A DNA stretch of 64,000 bases from Verrucomicrobiota bacterium (GTDB taxonomy: Bacteria; Verrucomicrobiota; Verrucomicrobiia; Opitutales; Opitutaceae): contig JAEYWP010000004.1 of assembly GCA_023428905.1 (NCBI GenBank), positions 62,001 to 126,000 of the forward strand. The letters run 5' to 3'. Each line of letters starts with the position of its first letter. Within the stretch, counting starts at the first letter, position 1. A model generated the notes under the pieces. That model saw only the letters and a list, made by a program, of their open reading frames with translations. It did not search any database and had not been told where the DNA came from. Shown one piece after another: positions 19,047 to 27,108 of the stretch. The translations under genes were made by a program, and so were the position numbers.

Positions 19047-19682
19047 TTATTTGCCGTTCGCCCGCGGAGGATCCGGAAAGTCGCTCTTGCGCATGAACGT
19101 GCGCTGCGCGTCGTCCTGAAGCGCGTCGGCCGCTTCCTCGTCGCCCGCCTGGCGGTAAAGGTAGACGCGCTCGTCGAAGGCGCGGATGTTCTGCAGGCGC
19201 TCTTCCTCGCGGTACATTTCCATCGCCAGTGCCTCGTTGGAGATTCCGCCCAGGATCGAAGGCAGGGTGAAGCGGTTCAGCCGGGTGTGGACGCCGCTGA
19301 GATACCGTTTGACGGCCAGGTCGGCGAGGCCGCGACCGGTGTTGAGTTCCCGCTCCGTGAAGACGGCGGGGCGTTCCCCCTCCACCACGTATTTGGGAAG
19401 GCGGATGATGGTGTTCCGCGGGCGGTCGATCTCGCGGAGGTCCGTGTCCTCGGAGTCGAGATCCTCGTCAGGCTCGGGCGCGCGCTGGGGGGCGGGCGCT
19501 TCGTATTTCACACCGGCGGCGAGGGCGGCCGACAGCTCCGGAGACATCTGGCGGGTGCGACGCCCGGATCGCGTGTCCTCCGCTCCTGGGGAGGTGGTCG
19601 CGGGTGGCGGCGTTTGGGCACCGACGGTCAACGCAAACAGGCCTGCGAGGCAAAGGCAGAGGCTGAAAGGATGAGAGGCCAT
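19047..19682 (-). CDS. Secreted protein of unknown function
   Basis: A 211-residue protein with a probable signal peptide (residues 1-23, hydrophobic core CLCLAGLFALTVG, cleavage after GAQ or nearby). It is followed by a Pro/Ser/Thr-rich low-complexity stretch, an acidic linker around 70-82, and a charged, helix-prone C-terminal half. The segment IIRLPKYVVEGERPAVF (about 93-109) resembles the short LxxYVVxG stretch seen at the mature start of some TonB-dependent proteins, but there is no barrel. It converges on the kinase-pyrophosphorylase gene with about 20 bases between stops. I do not recognise the family; a periplasmic or envelope location is the only supported inference. Confidence 0.6.
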   Translation of the reverse strand: MASHPFSLCLCLAGLFALTVGAQTPPPATTSPGAEDTRSGRRTRQMSPELSAALAAGVKYEAPAPQRAPEPDEDLDSEDTDLREIDRPRNTIIRLPKYVVEGERPAVFTERELNTGRGLADLAVKRYLSGVHTRLNRFTLPSILGGISNEALAMEMYREEERLQNIRAFDERVYLYRQAGDEEAADALQDDAQRTFMRKSDFPDPPRANGK

Positions 19683-19836
19683 GCGAGTGCAGACACCAAA
19701 GCTCGGAAGTCGTTGATGGCAAATTTATCCTCGCCCGCCGCCGGGGTCGGGTTCGCCGCCGGCGGGAGGGCAGGGGCGGCCCCCGTAAGGGTGGGCGCCG
19801 CGGGGTGCCCGGGCTCCTGAAAGGGCGCAGCTGGGC

Positions 19837-21111
19837 TCAGCCGCGCACCTGGCCGTCGCCTTCGATCAGGTACTTGTAGCTGCAGAGCTCCCGCAGGCCC
19901 ATCGGACCCCGGGCGTGCAGGCGATCCGTGCTGATGCCGATCTCGGCCCCGAAGCCGAACTCAAACCCGTCGTTAAAACGCGTGGACGCGTTCCAGAACA
20001 CAGTCGCGCTGTCCACGCCGGCAAAAAACCGACGGGCCGCGTCGGCATCGCGGGTGATGATGGCATCGCTGTGGGCGGAGCTGTCGCGATTGATGGTCGC
20101 GATCGCACTCTCCAGGGAGTCAACCACCCGCACTGCCATCGTGTAGTCGAGGAATTCGGTGCGAAAATCCATCTCGCTGGCGGGCACGAAGGGCACGTCT
20201 TCCTTGGTGAGGATGGCGGCGCTTTCCGCGTCCACCCGCAGTTCCACGTTCTTCGTGCGGAGAGTCCGGGCCACGCGCGGGAGCAGCTGGTCTGCCACAG
20301 AGCGGTGCACCAGAAGTTGTTCGGCGGCGTTGCACACCGAGACGCGGGAGGCCTTGGCGTTGAGCGTGACCCGCTCGGCGAGCTCGGGGTCGGCCTGCGC
20401 GTCGAGGTACACAAAGCAAACGCCGGTGTAGTGTTTGATCACCGGGATGGTGGCGTTCTCCGCCACAAAGCGAATCAGGCTCTCGCCTCCGCGGGGGATG
20501 ATGCAGTGGATCAGCGTGTCCAGCTTTAGAAGCGTGTTGAGGGCGGCTCGGTCCGTCGTGGGGATCAGCTGCACCGCTTCAGCCGGCAGGCCGGCAAAGG
20601 TGAGCGCCTGGGCAAGAAGGGCGGCGAAGGCCGTGTTGGTGTGAAAGATCTCCTTGCCGCCCCGCAGGATGGAGGCGTTGCCACTCTTCAGGCAGAGGAT
20701 GGCGCAGTCGATCGTCACGTTGGGGCGTGCCTCATAGATGATACCGATCACGCCGATGGGGACACGAACCTTGCGGATTCGCAGGCCATTCGGGCGGGTG
20801 GTCTCCTCGAGCACCTCGCCGACCGGGTCGGGCAGGGCTGCCACCTGGCGTACCGACTCCGCCAGGGCTTCGAGGCGCTTCGGAGTCAGGGTGAGCCGGT
20901 CGATCTGTGCCGCTGCCATGCCGTTTTCGCCGGCTGCGGCCAGATCCTTGGCATTGGCGGCCAGCAGGTCGGCCTCGGCAGCGGGGATAAGGTCGGCCAG
21001 CTTCATCAAGGCGCGGTTCTTCTGCTCGGTCGGCGCGGTGGCGAGCCGGAGCGAGGCGGCGCGGGCGCGTTCAGCGATCGAGGTGACGAGTTGGGCGAGG
21101 TCGGCGGCCAT
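19837..21111 (-). CDS. proA: Gamma-glutamyl phosphate reductase
   Basis: A 424-residue NADPH-dependent aldehyde dehydrogenase-fold enzyme that reduces gamma-glutamyl phosphate to glutamate-5-semialdehyde, the second step of proline synthesis. Signatures include RKVRVPIGVIGIIYEARPNVT, CLKSGNASILRGGKE, IPRGGESLIRFV, and the catalytic cysteine in SRVSVCNAAEQLLVH, ending with FGFGAEIGISTDRLHARGPMGL. It is not adjacent to proB (35134-36264) or proC (47176-47982), though all three lie in this window. It is transcribed divergently from rplY. Length and motifs are standard. Confidence 0.97.
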   Translation of the reverse strand: MAADLAQLVTSIAERARAASLRLATAPTEQKNRALMKLADLIPAAEADLLAANAKDLAAAGENGMAAAQIDRLTLTPKRLEALAESVRQVAALPDPVGEVLEETTRPNGLRIRKVRVPIGVIGIIYEARPNVTIDCAILCLKSGNASILRGGKEIFHTNTAFAALLAQALTFAGLPAEAVQLIPTTDRAALNTLLKLDTLIHCIIPRGGESLIRFVAENATIPVIKHYTGVCFVYLDAQADPELAERVTLNAKASRVSVCNAAEQLLVHRSVADQLLPRVARTLRTKNVELRVDAESAAILTKEDVPFVPASEMDFRTEFLDYTMAVRVVDSLESAIATINRDSSAHSDAIITRDADAARRFFAGVDSATVFWNASTRFNDGFEFGFGAEIGISTDRLHARGPMGLRELCSYKYLIEGDGQVRG

Positions 21112-21397
21112 TGGGTTATCCCCGCAAAGGGCTCAGCCGAGGGCAAAAGGAAAGTTGCATTGCGGGGCGGCGCCGGGTGCAACGAGCTTGATAACGGGCC
21201 AGCACACGAAGCACCGGTCACCACGCTTTGGTCACGGGTCGCTGGTCGCTCGCGCGCCTTTCGGCGCGCCGCCTTCGCCATTCCAGACCGCAGGCCCGGA
21301 AGATTTGTTTGCCATCCCCGGTGCCGGGCCTATTTGCTCGAACCCTTTTCCACTACGCCTGCCCTCGATGGTCGGGGTGACAGGGGGAACGAAATCC

Positions 21398-22153
21398 ATG
21401 AGCCAACAATACACACTGAACGTCAACGCGCGTGAAAACACGGGCCGAAGCGCCTCGCGCCGTCTCCGCAAGGTCAACCAGATCCCTGCGATTCTCTATG
21501 GGAAACACACCGCGCCCCAGACCCTTTCGGTCGACGGCCCGGAGTTTACCCGCCTGATTAAGGCGATCGCCGGAAAGGCGTCCCTGATCGAACTCAAGCG
21601 CAAGGGTGGCGAACAGGCCCTCTCCTTCCTCCAGGAAGTGCAGCGCGATCCGATGACCGACCGTTTCCTCCACGTCGACCTTCAGGAAGTGAAGGCGGAC
21701 GAGAAGATGGAAATCCGCGTGCGCGTCGCCCTGGTGGGCGAATCGTTCGGTGTGAAGAACCAGAGCGGCGTGCTCGAGACTGCGTCCCTGCAGGTCCGCG
21801 TGCGTTGCTTGCCGAAGGATCTCCCGGCGTTCATCGAAGTGGACGTCACCAATCTCAAGGTCGGCGAGACCATCAAGGTCGGCGAACTCAAGGCCCTCCC
21901 CGGCGTTGAGTTCCTCGATGACAAGAGCCAGCCGGTGGTCTCCTGTGTGGAGCCGGTGGCCGAGGAAGCTGCCGCCACCACCGCCACGCCGAGCGCTGCC
22001 GCCGGTGCCGCTGCTGCGACCGCTGCCGCTGCTCCCGCCGCGGGTGCCGCCGCCCCCGCCGCCGGTGCCAAGGGCGCCGCCGCCGCCGCGCCTGCCGCTG
22101 GCGCCAAGGGCGCCGCTCCCGCCGCCAAGCCGGCTGCTCCCGCCAAGAAGTAA
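21398..22153 (+). CDS. rplY: Large ribosomal subunit protein bL25, CTC form
   Basis: A 251-residue 5S-rRNA-binding ribosomal protein of the long CTC/TL5 class. The N-terminal bL25 domain (NVNARENTGRSASRRLRK, IPAILYGKH) covers about residues 1-95 and the beta-rich C-terminal domain about 96-190 (MEIRVRVALVGES, LEVDV-like strands, SQPVVSCVEP). The last 60 residues are a low-complexity tail of Ala, Pro, Gly and Lys built from PAAGAKGAAA-like units and ending PAKK, probably an unstructured basic RNA-contacting tail. I chose the ATG at 21398, which follows an AGGGGG ribosome-binding site; a longer frame runs upstream without family similarity. It heads rplY-pth-rpsF. Confidence 0.95.
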   Translation: MSQQYTLNVNARENTGRSASRRLRKVNQIPAILYGKHTAPQTLSVDGPEFTRLIKAIAGKASLIELKRKGGEQALSFLQEVQRDPMTDRFLHVDLQEVKADEKMEIRVRVALVGESFGVKNQSGVLETASLQVRVRCLPKDLPAFIEVDVTNLKVGETIKVGELKALPGVEFLDDKSQPVVSCVEPVAEEAAATTATPSAAAGAAAATAAAAPAAGAAAPAAGAKGAAAAAPAAGAKGAAPAAKPAAPAKK

Positions 22154-22213
22154 GTTTTGCTGCTCTGGCCGGCCTCTTGACGGGGACCGGCCCGAACGCC
22201 TGTTCTTTGAGTC

Positions 22214-22798
22214 ATGTCCATTTCCCTCGTTGCCGGTCTCGGCAACCCGGGTGCTGAGTACGAAAAGACCCGCCACAATCTCGGGTTCATCGTCCTCGAC
22301 GCCTTCGCCCGCAAGCACGGCCTGTCGTGGAAACACCAGGCCACCTTCGAGGCGTCGGTCACGCGCTGGGATCGCGCTCCCGGCGACACCGTGATCCTCG
22401 CCAAGCCGCAGACGTTCATGAACGAAAGCGGGCGGTCGGTGCGCAAAGTGGCGGATTATTACAAGGTCCCGCTCGATGCGGTGATCGTTTGTTATGACGA
22501 TCTCAACATCGATCTGGGCCTGGTGAAAATCTCCCTCACCGGCAGCGCCGGCGGACACAACGGGGTGAGCAGCCTGCTCGAGCACCTGGGCGACGGATTT
22601 ATCCGTTACCGCCTCGGCATCGGACCCAAGCGCCCGCCCCGGATGGACCTCAAGGACTTCGTTCTCGGCAAGTTTACTCCCGAACAACACGAACTCGTTT
22701 CACAGACCCTAGAGATTTACGTATCCGGCCTTCAGCTACTCCTGGAACAGGGAGCGCCGCGGGCCATGAACACACTCAATCGCAGAGATCCCAAATGA
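22214..22798 (+). CDS. pth: Peptidyl-tRNA hydrolase
   Basis: A 194-residue cytoplasmic esterase that releases tRNA from prematurely dropped peptidyl-tRNA. The N-terminal motif GLGNPGAEYEKTRHNLGF contains the catalytic His (RHN), followed by KPQTFMNESGRSV and DDLNIDLG, then SAGGHNGVSSLLEHLG, all diagnostic. It follows rplY after a 60-base gap that holds a 6-bp GGCCGG hairpin, and its last four bases overlap the rpsF start (ATGA), implying translational coupling. The rplY-pth pair is a widely conserved bacterial arrangement. Confidence 0.97.
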   Translation: MSISLVAGLGNPGAEYEKTRHNLGFIVLDAFARKHGLSWKHQATFEASVTRWDRAPGDTVILAKPQTFMNESGRSVRKVADYYKVPLDAVIVCYDDLNIDLGLVKISLTGSAGGHNGVSSLLEHLGDGFIRYRLGIGPKRPPRMDLKDFVLGKFTPEQHELVSQTLEIYVSGLQLLLEQGAPRAMNTLNRRDPK

Positions 22799-23091
22799 AT
22801 CCGACCAAACGCAACTACCGCGCCACCTTCATCCTCGATAACCGGGGGAAGGAAGACTCCATCGAGCAGATCATCGACGGCGTGAAGAAAGAAATCGTCG
22901 CCGTCCAGGGTGACGTCACCGCTGTCGAAAATCTCGGCAAGAAGGACTTCGCTCGCGTGACCGACGTGAAGCTCACCGGCGCGACCTACGTGCAGGTGGA
23001 CTTCAGCGCCCCCGCCCAGGGCCCCGCCGCCCTCAAGGATCGCCTCCGCCTGAACAACAGCGTGTACCGCACGTTCGTCCAGACGGTCTAA
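22795..23091 (+). CDS. rpsF: Small ribosomal subunit protein bS6
   Basis: A 98-residue ribosomal protein of the 30S platform. The ferredoxin-like fold shows as YRATFILDNRG, EIVAVQGDVTAVENLGKKDF and YVQVDFSAP, with the conserved basic end. It overlaps pth by four bases and is followed after about 24 bases by a strong intrinsic terminator, so it ends the rplY-pth-rpsF transcript. ssb, its usual partner, follows but behind its own 5' region; rpsR (bS18) is absent here. Confidence 0.93.
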   Translation: MNPTKRNYRATFILDNRGKEDSIEQIIDGVKKEIVAVQGDVTAVENLGKKDFARVTDVKLTGATYVQVDFSAPAQGPAALKDRLRLNNSVYRTFVQTV

Positions 23092-23447
23092 GCACCTGCC
23101 TCCGTTTTGATTCCAACCGGCGCTCCCGTGGGCGCCGGTTTTTTTGGGTCCGTAGCTGCCGGGTGCTCCGCCGCGGAGTGTGTCCCGCGAAGGTCGCGAC
23201 GTGGGGACGAATGTCTCGCGAAGGAGGGGTGGAGAAGGATCCTTCCTTCGCACCTGTCGCGTCCTTCACGAGCCCCTCAAAAGAAGCCCAGTAGTATCAT
23301 AAGATTGACAACGGATATGAAACAGAGCTGAGTTTCCCAGCTGCTTGCAGCCGGCTTTTGGGGCGAATGGTTTTGCGCTTGTGGCGCCCCGGCACCGGTC
23401 CAAGTCTCGCCCAAAACCGCATCCGCCTCCACGTCACCCCTCTCACC
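23092..23447. other. Intergenic region rpsF-ssb
   Basis: These 356 bases hold the rpsF terminator and then about 300 bases without a convincing gene. A relatively AT-rich pocket around 23281-23330 contains TTGACA (23305-23310), which matches a sigma-70 -35 box, but no acceptable -10 box lies 16-18 bases downstream. An ssb promoter is expected somewhere here. I see no RNA gene. Confidence 0.5.
23115..23145 (+). terminator. Intrinsic terminator after rpsF
   Basis: A perfect 9-bp inverted repeat, AACCGGCGC (23115-23123) and GCGCCGGTT (23132-23140), with an 8-base loop, runs directly into a run of seven T residues (23139-23145). It ends the rplY-pth-rpsF transcript before ssb. Confidence 0.9.
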
Positions 23448-23921
23448 ATGGCTTACCTGAACAAAGTTTTCCTCATCGGTAATCTCACCCGCGACCCGGA
23501 GCTTCGGGTCACCCCCAAGGGCACGGCGATCTGCCAGTTTGGTCTGGCGGTGAATCGCCAGTTCAAGGACGAGTCCGGTCAAAACCGCGACGAAACGACC
23601 TTCATCGACATTGAGGCGTGGGGTAAGCAGGGCGAACTCGTTTCCAAGTACCTGACCAAGGGCAGCCCCGCGATGGTGGAGGGACGCCTCAAGCTGGACC
23701 AGTGGGAGGACAAACAGAGCGGCCAGAAGCGTAGCAAACTCAAGGTCGTCCTCGACAACGTCCAGTTCCTCTCCAGCGGCAATCGTGGCGGCGGCGCAGG
23801 CGCCGCGTCGGAAGAGAGCTTCGATCAGAGTGCACCCGCCGAACGCAACGTTCCTCCGCCCCGCGGCAATACCCGCCAGGCGCCGGCGCCGCAGGACATC
23901 GACGAAGACGTTCCGTTCTGA
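23448..23921 (+). CDS. ssb: Single-stranded DNA-binding protein
   Basis: A 157-residue OB-fold protein that coats single-stranded DNA during replication, recombination and repair. The start MAYLNKVFLIGNLTRDPELR, then GTAICQFGLAVNR, the FIDIEAWGKQGE strand and YLTKGSPAMVEGRL are typical. A Gly/Ala/Gln-rich linker (about 110-148) leads to the acidic tip DIDEDVPF, which recruits partner enzymes. I chose the ATG at 23448; the frame extends upstream but without family similarity. It is separated from rpsF by a terminator, unlike the common rpsF-ssb-rpsR operon. Confidence 0.95.
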   Translation: MAYLNKVFLIGNLTRDPELRVTPKGTAICQFGLAVNRQFKDESGQNRDETTFIDIEAWGKQGELVSKYLTKGSPAMVEGRLKLDQWEDKQSGQKRSKLKVVLDNVQFLSSGNRGGGAGAASEESFDQSAPAERNVPPPRGNTRQAPAPQDIDEDVPF

Positions 23922-24039
23922 GGACGTCTCCGAGACTCGCTCACCCGAGGCCATGCGTCTGACATGGCGCGGTTCACGCAATACCCACCGGCCGCGGCGC
24001 CCAAAGAACCGAGGGCGTGCCGCGCTGTCAGGTCGGGGC

Positions 24040-24318
24040 ATGCACACTTCGCTCCCTGAGTCCCGCGCGAGCGCGGCCCACCTTCGACTCCTTTCCGATG
24101 CCGACCTCGACCGCGAGATGGCGGCATCCGATCACGACGCGTCCACGCGGATGATGATTCTCTACGAGCGGGTTCGGCGTAGCGGCCGCGCGGGTGCGGG
24201 CACGCATTGGACACGCTGGGTCACCCTGGCCCTGGTTCTGATCACCTGCGGCTTTGCGGCGATCGCCGCGTGGCCGGTCCTGGAGAATCTCGGCGAGAAG
24301 GAGTTTTTCGATTTCTAG
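24040..24318 (+). CDS. Small membrane protein of unknown function
   Basis: A 92-residue protein starting at the ATG at 24040. It has a charged N-terminal half (SDADLDREMAASDHDASTRMM) and one transmembrane helix at about residues 59-81 (VTLALVLITCGFAAIAAWPV), ending with an acidic LGEKEFFDF. The same frame is open far upstream and overlaps ssb, but that part is arginine-rich shadow sequence. It converges on the glycosyltransferase gene with 18 bases between. Function cannot be assigned; existence as a gene is likely but not certain. Confidence 0.5.
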   Translation: MHTSLPESRASAAHLRLLSDADLDREMAASDHDASTRMMILYERVRRSGRAGAGTHWTRWVTLALVLITCGFAAIAAWPVLENLGEKEFFDF

Positions 24319-24336
24319 ACGGTCGCGGGTCGCTCT

Positions 24337-25413
24337 CTACACCAGCCGGGCGGCTGCGCTTTCCGCTGCCACCACAGGGAATGGTTTCAACTGGTCGAGC
24401 GGACGCACGGCCAGGAGCTTGTTGGTAAAATGCGACCGGAACACGTCCGCGTAGGAGAGCGCGACGCCCCGGCGGTTCAGGTAGTCTTGGACCACCCCGA
24501 TCAACACGCGGCGGTGCTCACGCATTTTTTCCAGGACCCTGGCTCGCACCTGCTCCGGAGGCAGAGCCCTGCTCAGAGCCTCCTGCACACCGGCCGCCAC
24601 CGCGTCGGCCCGGTCCGCCACCACAAGGCAGTCCTCGGGGCTGTACATCACGTCCCGTCCGCCCCGCGAGCGGGTCGAAACGAGGGGCAGGCCGCAGAGT
24701 AAGTATTGGCAGCTCGCATACATGGATCCTTCCTCCTCACTCAGGCAAAGTCCGACCCGAGCCCGGTTGTATTCCCGCGCCACCTCGCGGTCGGACAGCT
24801 TTCGGTAATCGGGCGCGATGGGATTGTTGATCCACGTCGCATGCCGGAAATCCTCCACCACCTGCCGGCCGTAACCGGCATCGTAGTTCATGTCGTATTT
24901 GTAGGAAATGAGCGCCAGCGAGCGCACGCTCGCCGCAAGGTGGTGCCGTTTGAACCGGATTAACTGGCCGTCATACAACGCATCGAACTCCTTCTTCACC
25001 TCGGGTTGCACGGTGTAGATCTGCTCGTCCAGGAGTGCGTTCTGGCTGAACAGCACCGCACGCAACCCCGTGCCGTCGTAAAGCGCCACCTCGGGTGCGG
25101 AGTTGCAGAGGATGACCATTTCCCACGCAGGCAACACCCGCGGCAGGCGCGCCGCGATTTCCTGCATCCAGCGCACGGTGCGGTCGTTTTGCAGCCAGAG
25201 AAAGCCCACCAACAGCAGCCCCGGCTGTTGGAATTTTCCCTTCAGCGCTGCGAGCTGCACTTCCCACGCGGCCTCGTTGAACTTCACGTACAGGACCGGC
25301 GGCTCCTCCAGCAGCAGGCCGGCGCGCAGCGGCTTGCCCGCGCGCGTCCACAAAACCCGTTCCTTCATCAACTGACGCCACCGTCCAAGATGCACACGCA
25401 GCGTGTTCAGCAT
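24337..25413 (-). CDS. Glycosyltransferase-like protein
   Basis: A 358-residue protein whose C-terminal half resembles GT-B glycosyltransferases of the GT1/GT4 type. The segment VGLCLSEEEGSMYASCQYLLCGLPLV followed by DCLVVADRADAVAAGVQEAL corresponds to the nucleotide-sugar binding region with its conserved glutamates. The N-terminal half has hydrophobic strands (GLLLVGFLWL, WEMVILCNSAPEVALY) without a specific signature. I prefer the ATG at 25413, which has GGAAG upstream; the frame also allows an ATG at 25467 adding 18 residues. It probably acts in surface polysaccharide or LPS assembly, but donor and acceptor are unknown. Confidence 0.68.
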   Translation of the reverse strand: MLNTLRVHLGRWRQLMKERVLWTRAGKPLRAGLLLEEPPVLYVKFNEAAWEVQLAALKGKFQQPGLLLVGFLWLQNDRTVRWMQEIAARLPRVLPAWEMVILCNSAPEVALYDGTGLRAVLFSQNALLDEQIYTVQPEVKKEFDALYDGQLIRFKRHHLAASVRSLALISYKYDMNYDAGYGRQVVEDFRHATWINNPIAPDYRKLSDREVAREYNRARVGLCLSEEEGSMYASCQYLLCGLPLVSTRSRGGRDVMYSPEDCLVVADRADAVAAGVQEALSRALPPEQVRARVLEKMREHRRVLIGVVQDYLNRRGVALSYADVFRSHFTNKLLAVRPLDQLKPFPVVAAESAAARLV

Positions 25414-25640
25414 TCCAGCTTCCAAACAAAGGGATGCCCCGCGCGCCAGCCCCGATTCACCTGCCATGTCGAACCGACACCCGCCGACCTGGACCGTCGA
25501 GGTCTTCCCACCCCTCCACGCGCTGACCGGTGAGAAAGAGTCCGAGCGCCCGGTACCGAAATCGGAAAAACTCCTAAAGAGAATCGTAAGCTGCTTTCAA
25601 TCAGAGAATAAGCGTACCCGCGTGCGCCGCAGACTCTTGG

Positions 25641-25658
25641 GGTAACAGCGCTGTTACC
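25641..25658. promoter_or_regulatory. Perfect 18-bp palindrome, candidate operator
   Basis: GGTAACAGCGCTGTTACC is a perfect palindrome 47 bases upstream of the CHRD/PEP-CTERM gene start and 227 bases upstream of the divergent glycosyltransferase start. Its length and symmetry fit a dimeric repressor site. No cognate regulator gene is adjacent, so the assignment is by form only. Confidence 0.5.
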
Positions 25659-25705
25659 TTTGGCGGTTGGTGCATGCGCGAAGGCTGGCGGATCTATCGC
25701 GCGCC

Positions 25706-26209
25706 ATGAAAAAACTGCTCATCGCTTTGCTTTCGTTTGCCCTGGCCCAGGTGTCCTGGGGTCAGATTGTCGCCTTCCAAGGAACCCTCAACGGAGCGCA
25801 GAGCGCGACTCCCAGCTCCGCCACCGGCATGCTGTGGGGGTACGTGAATCTCGGCACCAATTTCTTCTCTCTCGATTACATGTTCACCGAGCTGCTCGCG
25901 CCGCAGACCGCGGCGCACGTGCATCTCGGGGCTCCGGGAATCAATGGCCCGGTGGTGATTGGCGCGCCGACCTTCCCGCTGGGCTCTCCGATCCACTACG
26001 AGTCCTTTATCTCGGACTCGGTGGAGTCGGCATTTCTGGCCGGAGACCTTTATCTCAATGTGCACAGCCAGCTCTACCCTCGCGGCGAGATCCGCGGCCA
26101 GTTGGTGCCGATTCCTGAACCCTCCACCTATGCGTTCTGGGGCGCAGGACTGCTCGGCGCAGGCGCCATCCTGCGCCGCCGACTGCACCGCGCCCGAGCT
26201 GCGGCCTGA
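25706..26209 (+). CDS. CHRD domain protein with PEP-CTERM sorting signal
   Basis: A 167-residue exported protein. Residues 1-20 are a signal peptide (LLIALLSFALAQVSWGQ). A CHRD domain occupies about 22-130, recognised by the repeated aromatic/glycine strands, AAHVHLGAPGINGPVV, and YLNVHSQLYPRGEIRGQLV. The C-terminus is a canonical PEP-CTERM signal: IPEPSTYAFWGAGLLGAG, a short hydrophobic helix and basic tail RRRLHRAR. Such proteins are processed by an exosortase and placed at the cell surface or in the matrix; no exosortase is seen in this window. I took the ATG at 25706 because the signal peptide begins there. It may be regulated through the palindrome just upstream. Confidence 0.85.
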   Translation: MKKLLIALLSFALAQVSWGQIVAFQGTLNGAQSATPSSATGMLWGYVNLGTNFFSLDYMFTELLAPQTAAHVHLGAPGINGPVVIGAPTFPLGSPIHYESFISDSVESAFLAGDLYLNVHSQLYPRGEIRGQLVPIPEPSTYAFWGAGLLGAGAILRRRLHRARAAA

Positions 26210-26223
26210 CCTACACCTTTCCT

Positions 26224-26293
26224 TTGTAGGCGGGGTGGACTCACCCCGCGGTTTGACGTCGTCAGAGGTGCGGGGTGGGCACCCCGCCTACAA
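26224..26293. repeat. Palindromic repeat doublet (REP/BIME-like), copy A
   Basis: Outer arms TTGTAGGCGGGGTG (26224-26237) and CACCCCGCCTACAA (26280-26293) are perfect complements. Each arm also folds locally: GCGGGGTG pairs with CACCCCGC at 26230-26249 and again at 26270-26287. A second copy with the same design lies at 63846-63987. It sits between the PEP-CTERM gene and the response regulator. Confidence 0.8.
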
Positions 26294-26424
26294 GGAGCCA
26301 TCGCAGGGGAGCCACGCGTATCAGGCCACCCGCGTACGACAGCTTGGCGTTCCTACAGGCGGGGCGCTGCCGGGGTAACTGGCACCTTGCCTGAGCGGGG
26401 CTGGAAGATAGGCTCCGGCCCCGC

Positions 26425-27108
26425 ATGCGCATACTCGTTGTCGAGGATGAACCCCAGCTTGCGCGCCACGTTGCCAGCGCCCTCTCACGTCATGGCCACC
26501 AAGCTGAGGTGCAGCACGACGGACCCGATGGCCTCAGGGCGGCCGTCGCCGCCGCCCCTGACCTGGTGGTTCTGGACCTCACGCTGCCCGGCCTCGATGG
26601 GCTCTGCCTCCTCGGCAAACTGAGGGAGGCAAACGTCTCTTCCCGCGTCTTGATCCTGACCGCGCGGGGAGACGTGCAGGACCGCATCAAAGGGCTTCGG
26701 GCCGGCGCGGACGATTACCTCGCGAAACCTTTTTCGACCGAGGAACTGGTCGCGCGGGTGGAGGCATTGGGCCGGCGGACCGTTCGCAGCGAGCCTCGCG
26801 CAGTGCTCACGGCGGGCGATCTCCAACTCGATGTCGTGCAGCGCCGCGTCGTCCGCGGAGGTCGGGCGATCTCCCTCTCACCGCGGGAATTTGATGTCCT
26901 CCACGTGCTCATGCAGGAACCGGGTCGGGTTTTCTCCCGCGCCGAACTCTGCGAGCGGGTCTGGCAGCGGGATCACGCCTACGATACCCGCACGGTGGAG
27001 ATTTTTATCACGCGCCTGCGCAAGAAAGTGGACGCCGGATTCACCGAGGCGCTGATCCAGACCGTGCGCACCGTGGGTTACGCGGTTCGAAACCCCGCGG
27101 CGTCATGA
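26425..27108 (+). CDS. OmpR-family response regulator
   Basis: A 227-residue transcription factor with a receiver domain (about 1-115: acidic pocket EDE at 7-9, phospho-acceptor Asp51, Lys in YLAKPF) and an OmpR/PhoB winged-helix DNA-binding domain (about 128-224: LSPREFDVLHVLMQ, DTRTVEIFITRLRKKV, IQTVRTVGYAV). It is the first gene of a four-gene run in which the next start overlaps its stop as ATGA. The kinase two genes downstream (27752-29533) is almost certainly its partner. Its target promoters are unknown; autoregulation from the about 130 bases after the repeat doublet is likely. Confidence 0.95.
   Translation: MRILVVEDEPQLARHVASALSRHGHQAEVQHDGPDGLRAAVAAAPDLVVLDLTLPGLDGLCLLGKLREANVSSRVLILTARGDVQDRIKGLRAGADDYLAKPFSTEELVARVEALGRRTVRSEPRAVLTAGDLQLDVVQRRVVRGGRAISLSPREFDVLHVLMQEPGRVFSRAELCERVWQRDHAYDTRTVEIFITRLRKKVDAGFTEALIQTVRTVGYAVRNPAAS

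Noticed and set aside
21252..21269. GCGCGCC-TTTC-GGCGCGC hairpin in the rplY leader as a riboswitch or L25 autoregulatory element
   Set aside because: It is a simple 7-bp GC hairpin more than 100 bases upstream, without a known leader pattern.
23305..23310. TTGACA as a promoter for ssb
   Set aside because: No acceptable -10 box lies at the proper spacing.
26380..26390. Sigma-54-like TGGCAC...TTGC sequence before the response regulator
   Set aside because: The GG and GC elements are only 6 bases apart instead of 10, so it is not a -24/-12 promoter.
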